Source: an uncultured Rhodospirillaceae bacterium
GTDB lineage: Bacteria; Pseudomonadota; Alphaproteobacteria; RF32; CAG-239
Length of the DNA stretch: 5,175 nucleotides
Assembly: GCA_900313355.1 (NCBI GenBank)
Contig: OMQZ01000137.1
Location: forward strand, 1-5,175
Direction: 5' to 3'
In this document: positions 1 to 5,175 of the stretch, piece by piece
How the letters are laid out: the number at the start of each line of letters is the position of its first letter
Numbering within the stretch: position 1 is the first letter of the stretch
Translations under genes and position numbers: made by a program
The notes under the pieces: model-generated
What the model was told of the DNA's origin: nothing
Database searches by the model: none
The model's input: only the letters and a program-made list of their open reading frames with translations

Positions 1-91
1 ACGTACCTTTAATGTACGCTGCGGTACTTCCGCTTTTATTTCAACTCTATCTGACCTATTCTCCGAGCTTTTTTATAAGGTGTCATCCAGA

Positions 92-151
92 GCAAAAACC
101 GCAAGACAGAAGTGTCCTCACGTACCTTTATGTACGCTGCGGTACTTGTGC
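92..151 (-). terminator. Terminator-like branched hairpin at the copy 1/copy 2 junction
   Basis: An outer stem pairs ACCGCA (98-103) with TGCGGT (138-143). Inside it sit two small hairpins: GACA/TGTC (105-108 with 113-116, loop GAAG) and CGTAC/GTACG (121-125 with 132-136, six-base loop). GCA (92-94) can also pair with TGC (149-151), with mismatches between. Read on the minus strand, the outer stem runs straight into a T-run (complement of 94-98) and then GC. It lies downstream of der on the coding strand, so an intrinsic terminator is plausible. The T-run is short and the stem is branched, so this is a candidate only; it could instead be a structural feature of the repeat. Confidence 0.35.
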
Positions 152-209
152 TTTTATTTCAACTCTATCTGACCTGTTCTCCGAGCTTTTTTATAAGGTG
201 TCATCTAAA

Positions 210-274
210 GCAAAAACTGCGAGAGCGGAAAAATTCACGTACTTTTTTGTACGCTAGAATTTTGCTCGCCTTGC
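210..274 (-). terminator. Terminator-like long hairpin at the copy 2/copy 3 junction
   Basis: Three perfectly paired segments stack into one imperfect stem: GCGAG/CTCGC (219-223 with 265-269), AAAATTC/GAATTTT (230-236 with 257-263) and CGTAC/GTACG (238-242 with 249-253), closing on a T6 loop in plus orientation. That gives 17 base pairs interrupted by two asymmetric internal loops. On the minus strand the stem is followed after two bases by TTTTT (complement of 212-216) and GC, the same arrangement as at the other junction. It is the first such structure the der transcript meets, roughly 170-220 nt after the der stop. Intrinsic termination is inferred; the short T-run makes it uncertain. Confidence 0.4.
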
Positions 275-287
275 AAATAACTCTATC

Positions 288-314
288 TGACCTGTTCGGA
301 AGGCTGACAGGTTA
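288..314. repeat. Small inverted repeat ending the third repeat copy
   Basis: TGACCTGT (288-295) can pair with ACAGGTTA (307-314), giving eight pairs with one G-T, around an 11-base loop. The left arm is the end of the conserved block of the tandem repeat. The right arm is specific to copy 3. In copies 1 and 2 the same TGACCT is followed about 20 bases later by AGGTGTCA, which could pair with a two-base bulge. TGACAGG recurs as a direct repeat at 305-311 and 344-350. No function is claimed. Confidence 0.4.
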
Positions 315-328
315 AAGGTGGACCTTCG

Positions 329-397
329 GAACGAGCCCAAAGGTGACAGGAAGGGGAAAATGTCGAAGTGAGGGATGACTTCTTCTTTTGGGCGTTC
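329..397. repeat. Nested inverted repeat between der and the tandem array
   Basis: GCCCAAA (335-341) is exactly complementary to TTTGGGC (387-393). Further out, GAAC (329-332) pairs with GTTC (394-397) across a two-base bulge. The 45-base interior holds a second inverted repeat, GAAGT/ACTTC (365-369 with 378-382). On the minus strand the structure starts about 40 nt after the der stop codon but is not followed by a T-run, so it is not a canonical intrinsic terminator. It may protect the mRNA 3' end or be a separate palindromic intergenic element. Apart from this and the smaller repeat at 288-314, I see nothing else in 298-437. Confidence 0.45.
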
Positions 398-437
398 GAT
401 GGTTGAGACGCGCGGCGCTCCGGCAATTATCGATGTT

Positions 438-1778
438 TTAAGCGTAAGGGTTATCTTGTTTGCGTACGGTGATGCGAATAGGGATGCCGCCTAAGTTAAA
501 TGTTTCGCGCAGACTGTTTGTCAAATATCTTAAATATGAATCAGGCAGGCCCTCCGGATTGCTCGAAAAGAGGAAAAATGCCGGTGGGCGCGTTTTTGCT
601 TGTGTGATGTATTTTAATTTTATGCGGCGATTGTTTTTGCCAAGCGGCGGCGGGTTTTGAGCTTGGACATCAGCAAACCACTGATTTAAGGGCGATGTCG
701 GAATGCGTGTGTTCCAGCGTTTATAAACCTTTAGGACGGCGTCCATCAATTTATCAAGACCTTGTTTTTTTAAGGCGGAAATGGTAATTGTCGGAATACC
801 GCTGACCTGTGTCAGTGAAGTTTGGAGTTTGTCGTTTAGTTTTTGAATGGTTTTTTGGCGGTCGGCGATGTCCCATTTGTTGACGGCAATGACAAGGGCA
901 CGCCCTTCGTCAATCACCTGACGGGCGATGGTTAAATCTTGTTTATCTAAAACAGCGTCGGCATCAAGAACCAAAACAACAACCTGAGCCATAAAAGCAG
1001 CGTGTTTTGTCGAAGCAGCAGACATCTTTTCAAGAGAATCGGTGATTTTGCTTTGGCGTCTGAGCCCTGCCGTGTCAACAAGATTTATTTTTTGACCTTT
1101 GTAGGACCATTCGGATTTTATGGCATCACGCGTTATGCCGGCTTCGGGGCCTGTGAGCATACGTTCATCGCCGAGCAAAGCGTTTGTTAAAGTTGACTTT
1201 CCGACATTCGGACGGCCGACAATCGCCAAATCTATCGGGCGAGAAGTTTCATCCTTTTCTTCTTCTTTTTCATCTTCTTTTTCGTTTTTATAATAAGTTT
1301 TAAGGCTTTCATAAAGGTCTTCTAAGCCAAGCCCGTGTTCGGCAGAAAAGGGAATCGGTTCGCCAAGACCTAATTTGTAGGCTTCAAAAATACTGTCTTC
1401 CTGAGCTTTGCCTTCACATTTGTTTGCAAGCAAAATGACCGGTTTGCGGCTTTGGCGAACAAGGGCGGCAAATGTTTCATCATAAGGATGAAGCCCCGAT
1501 CTTGAGTCGATCATAAATAAGCAAACGTCAGCCTCATCAATCGCGCGCTTTGTTTGTTTATACATACGCGTTTCAATGCTTGTTTCGTCACCGGTTTCAA
1601 AACCCGCTGTGTCAATCAGTTTTAAGGCAATATCGCGAAAGTCGGCAAAAACTTCTTTGCGGTCGCGTGTAACACCGGGGGTGTCATGAACAAGGGCAAT
1701 CTTTCGACCTGCCAAGCGATTTAAGAGGGTCGATTTTCCGACATTCGGGCGTCCGATTATGGCGACAGTTAAATACAT
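438..1778 (-). CDS. der: Ribosome-assembly GTPase Der (EngA), double GTPase
   Basis: Der is an essential cytoplasmic GTPase that binds the maturing 50S subunit. The 446-residue protein has two tandem GTPase domains and a C-terminal KH-like domain. Domain 1: P-loop GRPNVGKS (9-16), switch I PGVTRD (34-39), DTAG (56-59), NKCE (119-122) and SAEHG (145-149). Domain 2: GRPNVGKS (188-195), ITRD (215-218), DTAG (235-238), NKWD (300-303) and ISAL (333-336). The KH-like region is about 355-440, with the usual PPP (377-379) and GIPIRI near the end. The interdomain linker (163-179) is a short Lys/Glu/Asp-rich stretch. The length is slightly below E. coli Der (490 residues) and suits alphaproteobacteria. 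G4 of domain 1 has Glu instead of Asp, which as I recall is common in alphaproteobacterial Der. The ATG at 1778 is preceded by AGGA (1785-1788) at 6 nt, and this site overlaps the bamB stop. Last gene of the operon. Identification is essentially certain. Confidence 0.98.
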   Translation of the reverse strand: MYLTVAIIGRPNVGKSTLLNRLAGRKIALVHDTPGVTRDRKEVFADFRDIALKLIDTAGFETGDETSIETRMYKQTKRAIDEADVCLFMIDSRSGLHPYDETFAALVRQSRKPVILLANKCEGKAQEDSIFEAYKLGLGEPIPFSAEHGLGLEDLYESLKTYYKNEKEDEKEEEKDETSRPIDLAIVGRPNVGKSTLTNALLGDERMLTGPEAGITRDAIKSEWSYKGQKINLVDTAGLRRQSKITDSLEKMSAASTKHAAFMAQVVVLVLDADAVLDKQDLTIARQVIDEGRALVIAVNKWDIADRQKTIQKLNDKLQTSLTQVSGIPTITISALKKQGLDKLMDAVLKVYKRWNTRIPTSPLNQWFADVQAQNPPPLGKNNRRIKLKYITQAKTRPPAFFLFSSNPEGLPDSYLRYLTNSLRETFNLGGIPIRITVRKQDNPYA

Positions 1779-1789
1779 CTCTTTTCCTA
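1779..1789 (-). promoter_or_regulatory. der ribosome binding site overlapping the bamB stop codon
   Basis: On the minus strand the 11 bases read TAGGAAAAGAG. TAG is the bamB stop and the AG of that stop begins the AGGA Shine-Dalgarno core, six bases before the der ATG. Ribosomes finishing bamB therefore clear the der initiation site directly, which favours translational coupling (inference). It also supports the chosen der start. Confidence 0.75.
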
Positions 1790-3106
1790 TTCAAACACAA
1801 TGAGCTCGGCGTCAGATGTTGTGAAAATAACTTTCTTTTGCGCGACAATCGGGCTGAAAGGTATATCTTCATGAAGATTTAAGATTGATTTTTGTTTTCC
1901 GCTCTTCGGGTCAAAAGTATAAACCATTCCGTCAGATGAGGTGACCATAAGCTCGGAATTAATAAGAACCGGACCTGAAAGATATAAACCGCGCTTTTGT
2001 TTAGAGGTTAAATCAGTTAAAAGCTCTTCAGACCAGAGAATTTTTCCCGTCTTTTTGTTTAAAGCCGTTAACTCAAAGTTTTCTGATAAAATGAAAAGAG
2101 CGTCTTTATCAACACACGGCGTGCTTGCGCTTGAAATCGGAATCTGCCACAAAATTTCTCCCGTTTCAATGTTTGAGGCAATTGTTAAATCACTCGTTCC
2201 GGCAGAAAAGACAATATCACCATCAATAACAGGTGCGGCTTTGATTGCATTTAAGCCGATTTGGGAGGTGATTTGTTTGGTGTTAATCAATGTGTTTGAC
2301 CACAGAGGGTAGCCGATGCGCGCGTTAAAGGCTTTAATTTCACCGTTTGAAAAGGCGGCCACAACAATTTCTTTTTCAAAATTATAGGCAGAAGGCGCAA
2401 GGCCTGCTAAAACAGTGTCTTCCGAAGAAATGTTATATGCCCATATTTCAGAGCCGTCAGTTGTATTTAAGGCAAGAAACTGATTGTCTATCGTTTGAAT
2501 AAAAAGCTTTCCGGAGGCAATGGTCGGAGCTGTTCTGAGTGGAACTTTTAAGTCTTTTCGCCATAAAATTTTACCACTGTCAGCGTCAAGCGCAAAGACG
2601 GAACCGAATCCGGCAAGAGCATATAAACGGTCGTTTTCAAGAGCCAGACCAACACCGTTTAAACCGCTTGCAGAATCGTTTTTGTTGATGGTTTTGAGCT
2701 TTTGTTTGAAAAGTTGTTTGCCGGTTTTTAAATCAAAAGCATATACGGTGGCATTGACATCTTGAGCATATATTTTGTCTTTCGAAACGACAGGGCGTGA
2801 AAGAAGAAGGTTGCGCTTAGAAGAACCCTCACCAAAGCTTGAGGACCATATTTCGGTCATATCTTTGCCGGCAAGAAAGTTTTGCATTTTGTGAGAAGCG
2901 TTTGAACCTGTTTGAGTCCAAGTTTCGTTCTCAAGAGGTGATGAAATGTTAAAAGAGGCTTCAGACTTTTCGCTTTGAACGGCAAAATGAGCTTGATCAT
3001 CTAAAACGGAAATTCGTTCACCTTTGAGAACCTCTTTGTGACTTGAACATGCGCAAAGGGCTGAAAGAAAACATATCAGCCCGAAAAATTTTGTTTTTGA
3101 ATGCAT
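1787..3106 (-). CDS. bamB: Outer-membrane assembly lipoprotein BamB (PQQ-type beta-propeller)
   Basis: BamB is a periplasmic lipoprotein of the BAM complex, which inserts beta-barrel proteins into the outer membrane. The N-terminus is a lipoprotein signal: basic start, hydrophobic stretch and lipobox LCA-C, with the lipidated Cys at residue 20 counted from the ATG. Ser follows it rather than Asp, which fits outer-membrane sorting. After a polar spacer there is a W-x-Q-x-G segment near residue 63, then repeated propeller blades ending in PQQ-like motifs: VYAFDLKTGKQLF, VFALDADSGKILW, FLALNTTDGSEIW, IKAFNARIGYPLW, ETGEILW, LTALNKKTGKILW and VYTFDPKSGKQ, with a final strand ELIVFE. This suits an eight-bladed propeller. 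At 439 residues it is longer than E. coli BamB (392), mostly in the N-terminal spacer. A TTG at 3109 would add one residue, but ATG at 3106 sits 8 nt from AAAGG and is preferred. It lies 14 nt after the YfgM-like gene and 8 nt before der. The family is very clear; BamB rather than another PQQ-repeat lipoprotein is supported by the gene order. Confidence 0.92.
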   Translation of the reverse strand: MHSKTKFFGLICFLSALCACSSHKEVLKGERISVLDDQAHFAVQSEKSEASFNISSPLENETWTQTGSNASHKMQNFLAGKDMTEIWSSSFGEGSSKRNLLLSRPVVSKDKIYAQDVNATVYAFDLKTGKQLFKQKLKTINKNDSASGLNGVGLALENDRLYALAGFGSVFALDADSGKILWRKDLKVPLRTAPTIASGKLFIQTIDNQFLALNTTDGSEIWAYNISSEDTVLAGLAPSAYNFEKEIVVAAFSNGEIKAFNARIGYPLWSNTLINTKQITSQIGLNAIKAAPVIDGDIVFSAGTSDLTIASNIETGEILWQIPISSASTPCVDKDALFILSENFELTALNKKTGKILWSEELLTDLTSKQKRGLYLSGPVLINSELMVTSSDGMVYTFDPKSGKQKSILNLHEDIPFSPIVAQKKVIFTTSDAELIVFE

Positions 3107-3120
3107 CAATAAGACCTTTC

Positions 3121-3846
3121 TTATATGTCAGACAATGCGGTTAACATATCTTGAACACGGCTTCTGAATTCATCGGAAACGCGAGGATCTTGAAGAAGCT
3201 GTTGGTATAAGTCGCGTGCGGTTTGATAGTCTTTGGCTTGGATGGCAGAAAGAGCTAAATATTCTTTCGCTATCGGTGTCCAAGAATCATCAGCATCAAT
3301 CACAGGTCTTAAAAGCGTTTGAATTTCAGAAAAGGGTGCTGTGTCTACTTTTTGAGAAGCAAGTTTAATGGCTGCTAAGTTTCTGATGCGCGGGCTTAAC
3401 TCATCATTGTCGAACAAAGATTGTAACATATTGAGAGCATCTTGAGTTTTGCCTTGTTCAAGTAAAATGTCAGAAATTTGGATGCGCGCGAGTTCGCTAT
3501 AGATTCCATGATTGCCGGCGGCAATTTTTTCAAGGGCAACAATCATATCTTGAGGGCTTTTTTCAAGCGAAGAGGCAATGTATGTGTCCGTTTGTTTTCT
3601 GAATTGATTTTCGCGCCAGTTTTTAATCGTTTCAAAGCTGACGGTCAGGCTCAAAACAACAACAACAAACAAAACAACATATAAACCATATTTTTTCCAA
3701 AAAGCTTTCAAATTGTCGTTTTTGACTTCATCGTCAACTTCCATAATGAAAGCATCTGCCATTGATTCGTCATAAGCCTCTGTCTTTTTTGCTTTTGAAG
3801 CTGAAAGAGCAGGGGTTTTTGCTTGTTTCTTCGTTTCTTTTGCCAT
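3121..3846 (-). CDS. yfgM: YfgM-like membrane-anchored TPR protein (TPR_21 family)
   Basis: A 241-residue protein with a charged, Lys/Ala-rich cytoplasmic N-terminus (1-50), one strongly hydrophobic helix (about 53-71, GLYVVLFVVVVLSLTVS) and a periplasmic helical domain (about 80-241). The domain has TPR-like pairs such as ELARIQISDILLEQGKTQDALNML (119-142) and EYLALSAIQAKDYQTARDLYQQLL (195-218). This plan matches the TPR_21 (formerly DUF2133) family. E. coli YfgM associates with SecYEG and PpiD and helps pass exported proteins to periplasmic chaperones. The acidic motif EVDDEV followed by LKAFWKKYG just before the helix resembles alphaproteobacterial members. It sits directly upstream of bamB and der, as in E. 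coli, and a sigma70-like promoter precedes it, so it is probably the first gene of that operon. ATG at 3846 has AAAGGA seven bases upstream. The family call is strong; a conserved role beyond E. coli is inference. Confidence 0.85.
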   Translation of the reverse strand: MAKETKKQAKTPALSASKAKKTEAYDESMADAFIMEVDDEVKNDNLKAFWKKYGLYVVLFVVVVLSLTVSFETIKNWRENQFRKQTDTYIASSLEKSPQDMIVALEKIAAGNHGIYSELARIQISDILLEQGKTQDALNMLQSLFDNDELSPRIRNLAAIKLASQKVDTAPFSEIQTLLRPVIDADDSWTPIAKEYLALSAIQAKDYQTARDLYQQLLQDPRVSDEFRSRVQDMLTALSDI

Positions 3847-3881
3847 TTTGTTTTCCTTTACTTCAAATATGAATTTAGTTT

Positions 3882-3909
3882 AATATAACGTAATTTTTGA
3901 GATTATCAA
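3882..3909 (-). promoter_or_regulatory. Sigma70-like promoter for the yfgM-bamB-der operon
   Basis: On the minus strand, TTGATA (complement of 3904-3909) is followed after 16 bases by TATATT (complement of 3882-3887). It lies in the 77-base gap between the membrane-protein gene and yfgM, about 36 bases before the yfgM ATG. The region is AT-rich, so chance matches are possible, but both hexamers and the spacing are good. No clear hairpin terminator for the upstream gene is seen in the same gap, so read-through from that gene is also possible. Confidence 0.5.
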
Positions 3910-3923
3910 TCAAATTTATAAGG

Positions 3924-5105
3924 TTAATCCATCATTTCACAAATAATAAAACCGCGTATCCATCTTAAATCATCAGCGGCGTGTTTGTTGAAAATGTTGA
4001 TCGTTTGTTTGTGGGTTGTGATTTGAAGACAATAACGAGAAGTTGCCGGTGAAAACGGAACATCAATGTTTGTAATTGTTTCAAACGGAATCACCGCATC
4101 CTGAATCGCAAAGCCGAAAAGTTTTCGAAAAACGATTATGCGCTTTTTGTGAATCAAAATAAGGTCTTTGAGCATTAAGGTCAAAAACGAATAAACAATC
4201 AAGGTTAAAAGCAAAGCATCAAGCGCTAATAAAAAGTTAAGAGAAATGTATTTTGCAATAAAAGTATGGGCATATAAACAATAACTCAGAGCTATGGATA
4301 ATAAGGCGATTATGGCGAGGTTTAAGGTGCTGTATGCATCAAATTTTATGCTGCGCGCTTTGATGAGCTTTTTGTCGTTTTTTTGTTTGCAGATGATGGA
4401 ATTTGTGTGTTGCTTTGTTTTGATGAAATCTTTGGGCAAATCCCAGCCTTTTATGCGGTCAGCATATGATTTGTCCATGTCTTGCGGACTGTGGGAAACC
4501 ATACCTTTTTCAGAAAGATGAATAGGTTGGAGGTTGAGCTTTAGGGCATATTCGCGCCAAAGCGAACGAATATGTTTCGGGTTGATTGAAATATAAAGCG
4601 GGACGATTTTTTCAGGATCATCGTGATATAGCTCAATAATGAATTTGTTACGATTTAAAAGCCCGTATTGGCAAAACTTTAAGCGCAGGCGAACACCTGT
4701 GTAACTTGATATTGATTCTTCAAAAGAATGCGGCTTTCCAAAAACAGGATGGTCTTTGACAATGATTTTTTGGCCGTCAAAAAAGACTTTTTTTCTTCTG
4801 AAAAGATGAAAAATACAAACAAAAACAATCCCAAAGCCAAGCAAAAGCATAATATAAGAAAATGTTTGTGTCGATACAAGAGAATGAATCTTTATGGTGG
4901 TTTGGGCAATGTGTCTTTCAAAATCAGTTGAGCCGGAAAGGGTTGTAAAGCCGATTAAATATGAGCCGAGCACCAAAAATAAAAAACCGAGAAAAAGCCC
5001 AAGAATTAAGAACAGTCTAGAAAAACAATCAGTTGCAGCTACGGGCGTATTATCAATTTTTAAGTGAAATTTTTGGCCGTAATGTTCACGAAAATTTTGC
5101 TTCAT
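3924..5105 (-). CDS. Four-helix membrane protein with two bPH-like repeats, function unknown
   Basis: I do not recognise a named gene. The 393-residue product has four predicted membrane helices (about 31-53, 82-102, 259-280 and 289-313). After each helix pair comes a basic stretch (RRKK at 103-106, HKKR at 319-322), placing both following domains in the cytoplasm by the positive-inside rule. The two soluble parts look like diverged copies: QKIIVKDHPVFG...FEESISSY in the first and KRIIVFRKLFG...FETITNI in the second, each ending in a Trp-containing helix (SLWREYALKL; RWIRGFIICEM). This is reminiscent of bacterial PH-like domains that follow a helix pair, but the match is by eye only. About 55 polar residues (200-255) link the halves. 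The ATG at 5105 was chosen over an in-frame ATG at 5174 because AGGA lies eight bases before it and the extra 23 codons are AT-rich and fall where a promoter is expected. It is on the same strand as the yfgM operon, 77 bases upstream. A role is unknown. Confidence 0.8.
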   Translation of the reverse strand: MKQNFREHYGQKFHLKIDNTPVAATDCFSRLFLILGLFLGFLFLVLGSYLIGFTTLSGSTDFERHIAQTTIKIHSLVSTQTFSYIMLLLGFGIVFVCIFHLFRRKKVFFDGQKIIVKDHPVFGKPHSFEESISSYTGVRLRLKFCQYGLLNRNKFIIELYHDDPEKIVPLYISINPKHIRSLWREYALKLNLQPIHLSEKGMVSHSPQDMDKSYADRIKGWDLPKDFIKTKQHTNSIICKQKNDKKLIKARSIKFDAYSTLNLAIIALLSIALSYCLYAHTFIAKYISLNFLLALDALLLTLIVYSFLTLMLKDLILIHKKRIIVFRKLFGFAIQDAVIPFETITNIDVPFSPATSRYCLQITTHKQTINIFNKHAADDLRWIRGFIICEMMD

Positions 5106-5175
5106 AATTTGTATCCTACATCGTTTTAGAATCAATTTACGGTATACTATATAAAATTTTTTTATAAAAATCATC
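5106..5175 (-). promoter_or_regulatory. AT-rich 5' region of the membrane-protein gene, possible promoter
   Basis: On the minus strand it holds TATAGT (complement of 5146-5151), a fair -10 hexamer about 40 bases before the ATG at 5105. AGGA (complement of 5113-5116) lies eight bases before that ATG and serves as Shine-Dalgarno. A -35 element would fall at about 5169-5174, where only a weak match (ATGATT) is visible, at the window edge. The promoter call is therefore weak; the ribosome binding site is better supported. Confidence 0.3.

Larger units (their letters stand above)
1..297. repeat. Imperfect tandem repeat, about 118 bp period, three copies
   Basis: Copies start at 1, 120 and 237, each with an ACGTAC...GTACGCT motif. 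Copies 1 and 2 share a 56 bp block (32-87 and 150-205) that differs at one base. Copy 3 keeps the ACGTAC...GTACGCT start and the 19-base block at 279-297 (AACTCTATCTGACCTGTTC), but its middle (256-278) and everything after 297 differ. Copies 1 and 2 are 119 and 117 bp long, so reading frame is not kept between them, which argues against coding. Copy 1 touches the window edge, so the array may be longer. Each unit alternates a constant block with a hairpin-forming, sequence-variable block. The unit is too long and too few in number for a CRISPR array. It may belong to a dispersed intergenic repeat family, but that cannot be tested from this window alone. Confidence 0.88.

Noticed and set aside
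92..274. Integron attC sites
   Set aside because: The long imperfect hairpins recall attC, but no consensus GTTRRRY/RYYYAAC core sites flank the arms and no cassette-sized open frames lie between them.
1..297. CRISPR array
   Set aside because: The period is about 118 bp, the near-identical block is 56 bp, there are only two to three copies, and the variable parts are palindromic rather than spacer-like.
12..315. Two short plus-strand open frames (12-257 and 112-315) with similar hydrophobic N-termini
   Set aside because: Both lie on the tandem repeat. The similar peptides come from reading the same repeat unit, and the 119 bp first copy shifts the frame, so one open frame reads copies 1 and 2 in different frames. 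The repeat with hairpins explains them better than a protein does.
1684..1872. Minus-strand open frame spanning the bamB/der junction
   Set aside because: It overlaps the ends of two certain genes in another frame and shows no domain of its own.
1941..2312. Plus-strand open frame of 123 codons inside bamB
   Set aside because: It is entirely antisense to a well-supported propeller gene, shows no recognisable domain and is best explained as a shadow frame.
3107..3109. TTG start for bamB one codon upstream of the ATG
   Set aside because: The ATG at 3106 is the stronger codon and its 8 nt spacing from AAAGG is suitable. The TTG would change the protein by one residue only.
5106..5174. N-terminal extension of the membrane protein to an in-frame ATG at 5174
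   Set aside because: The extra 23 codons are very AT-rich, contain a -10-like hexamer, and a good Shine-Dalgarno sequence precedes the ATG at 5105 instead.

Overview
The window reads as a piece of a low-GC (by eye about 40 percent) Gram-negative chromosome, most likely an alphaproteobacterium, possibly a host- or gut-associated uncultured lineage. The lineage call is inference. It rests on the outer-membrane lipoprotein BamB, on an NKxE form of the G4 motif in the first Der GTPase domain, and on the N-terminal style of the YfgM-like protein (EVDDEV...LKAFWKKYG followed by one membrane helix). All genes lie on the minus strand, so transcription runs from the right end of the window to the left.

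Layout from right to left. Positions 5106-5175 are AT-rich and appear to be the 5' region of the first gene. Positions 3924-5105 encode a four-helix inner-membrane protein of unknown function, built as two copies of 'helix pair plus cytoplasmic beta-rich domain'. A short gap (3847-3923) holds a good sigma70-like promoter. Three tightly packed genes follow: a YfgM/TPR_21-type anchored protein (3121-3846), the BamB beta-propeller lipoprotein (1787-3106) and the ribosome-assembly GTPase Der/EngA (438-1778). The gaps are 14 and 8 nt, and the der Shine-Dalgarno sequence overlaps the bamB stop codon, so this is very probably one operon. The order yfgM-bamB-der matches the E. coli order. It links a Sec-translocon-associated chaperone, outer-membrane protein assembly and 50S ribosome maturation.

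Positions 1-437, downstream of der, contain no credible gene. Positions 1-297 hold an imperfect tandem repeat of about 118 bp (two copies plus a divergent third; the first may continue outside the window). Each junction between copies can fold into a long hairpin. The hairpin arms differ in sequence between the two junctions but stay complementary, and on the minus strand each hairpin is followed by a short T-run. The most economical reading is a tandem set of terminator-like or otherwise structured elements closing the der operon, probably a member of a dispersed repeat family. Positions 288-397 contain further small inverted repeats. This region is the least ordinary part of the window; the rest is core-genome housekeeping plus one uncharacterised membrane protein.
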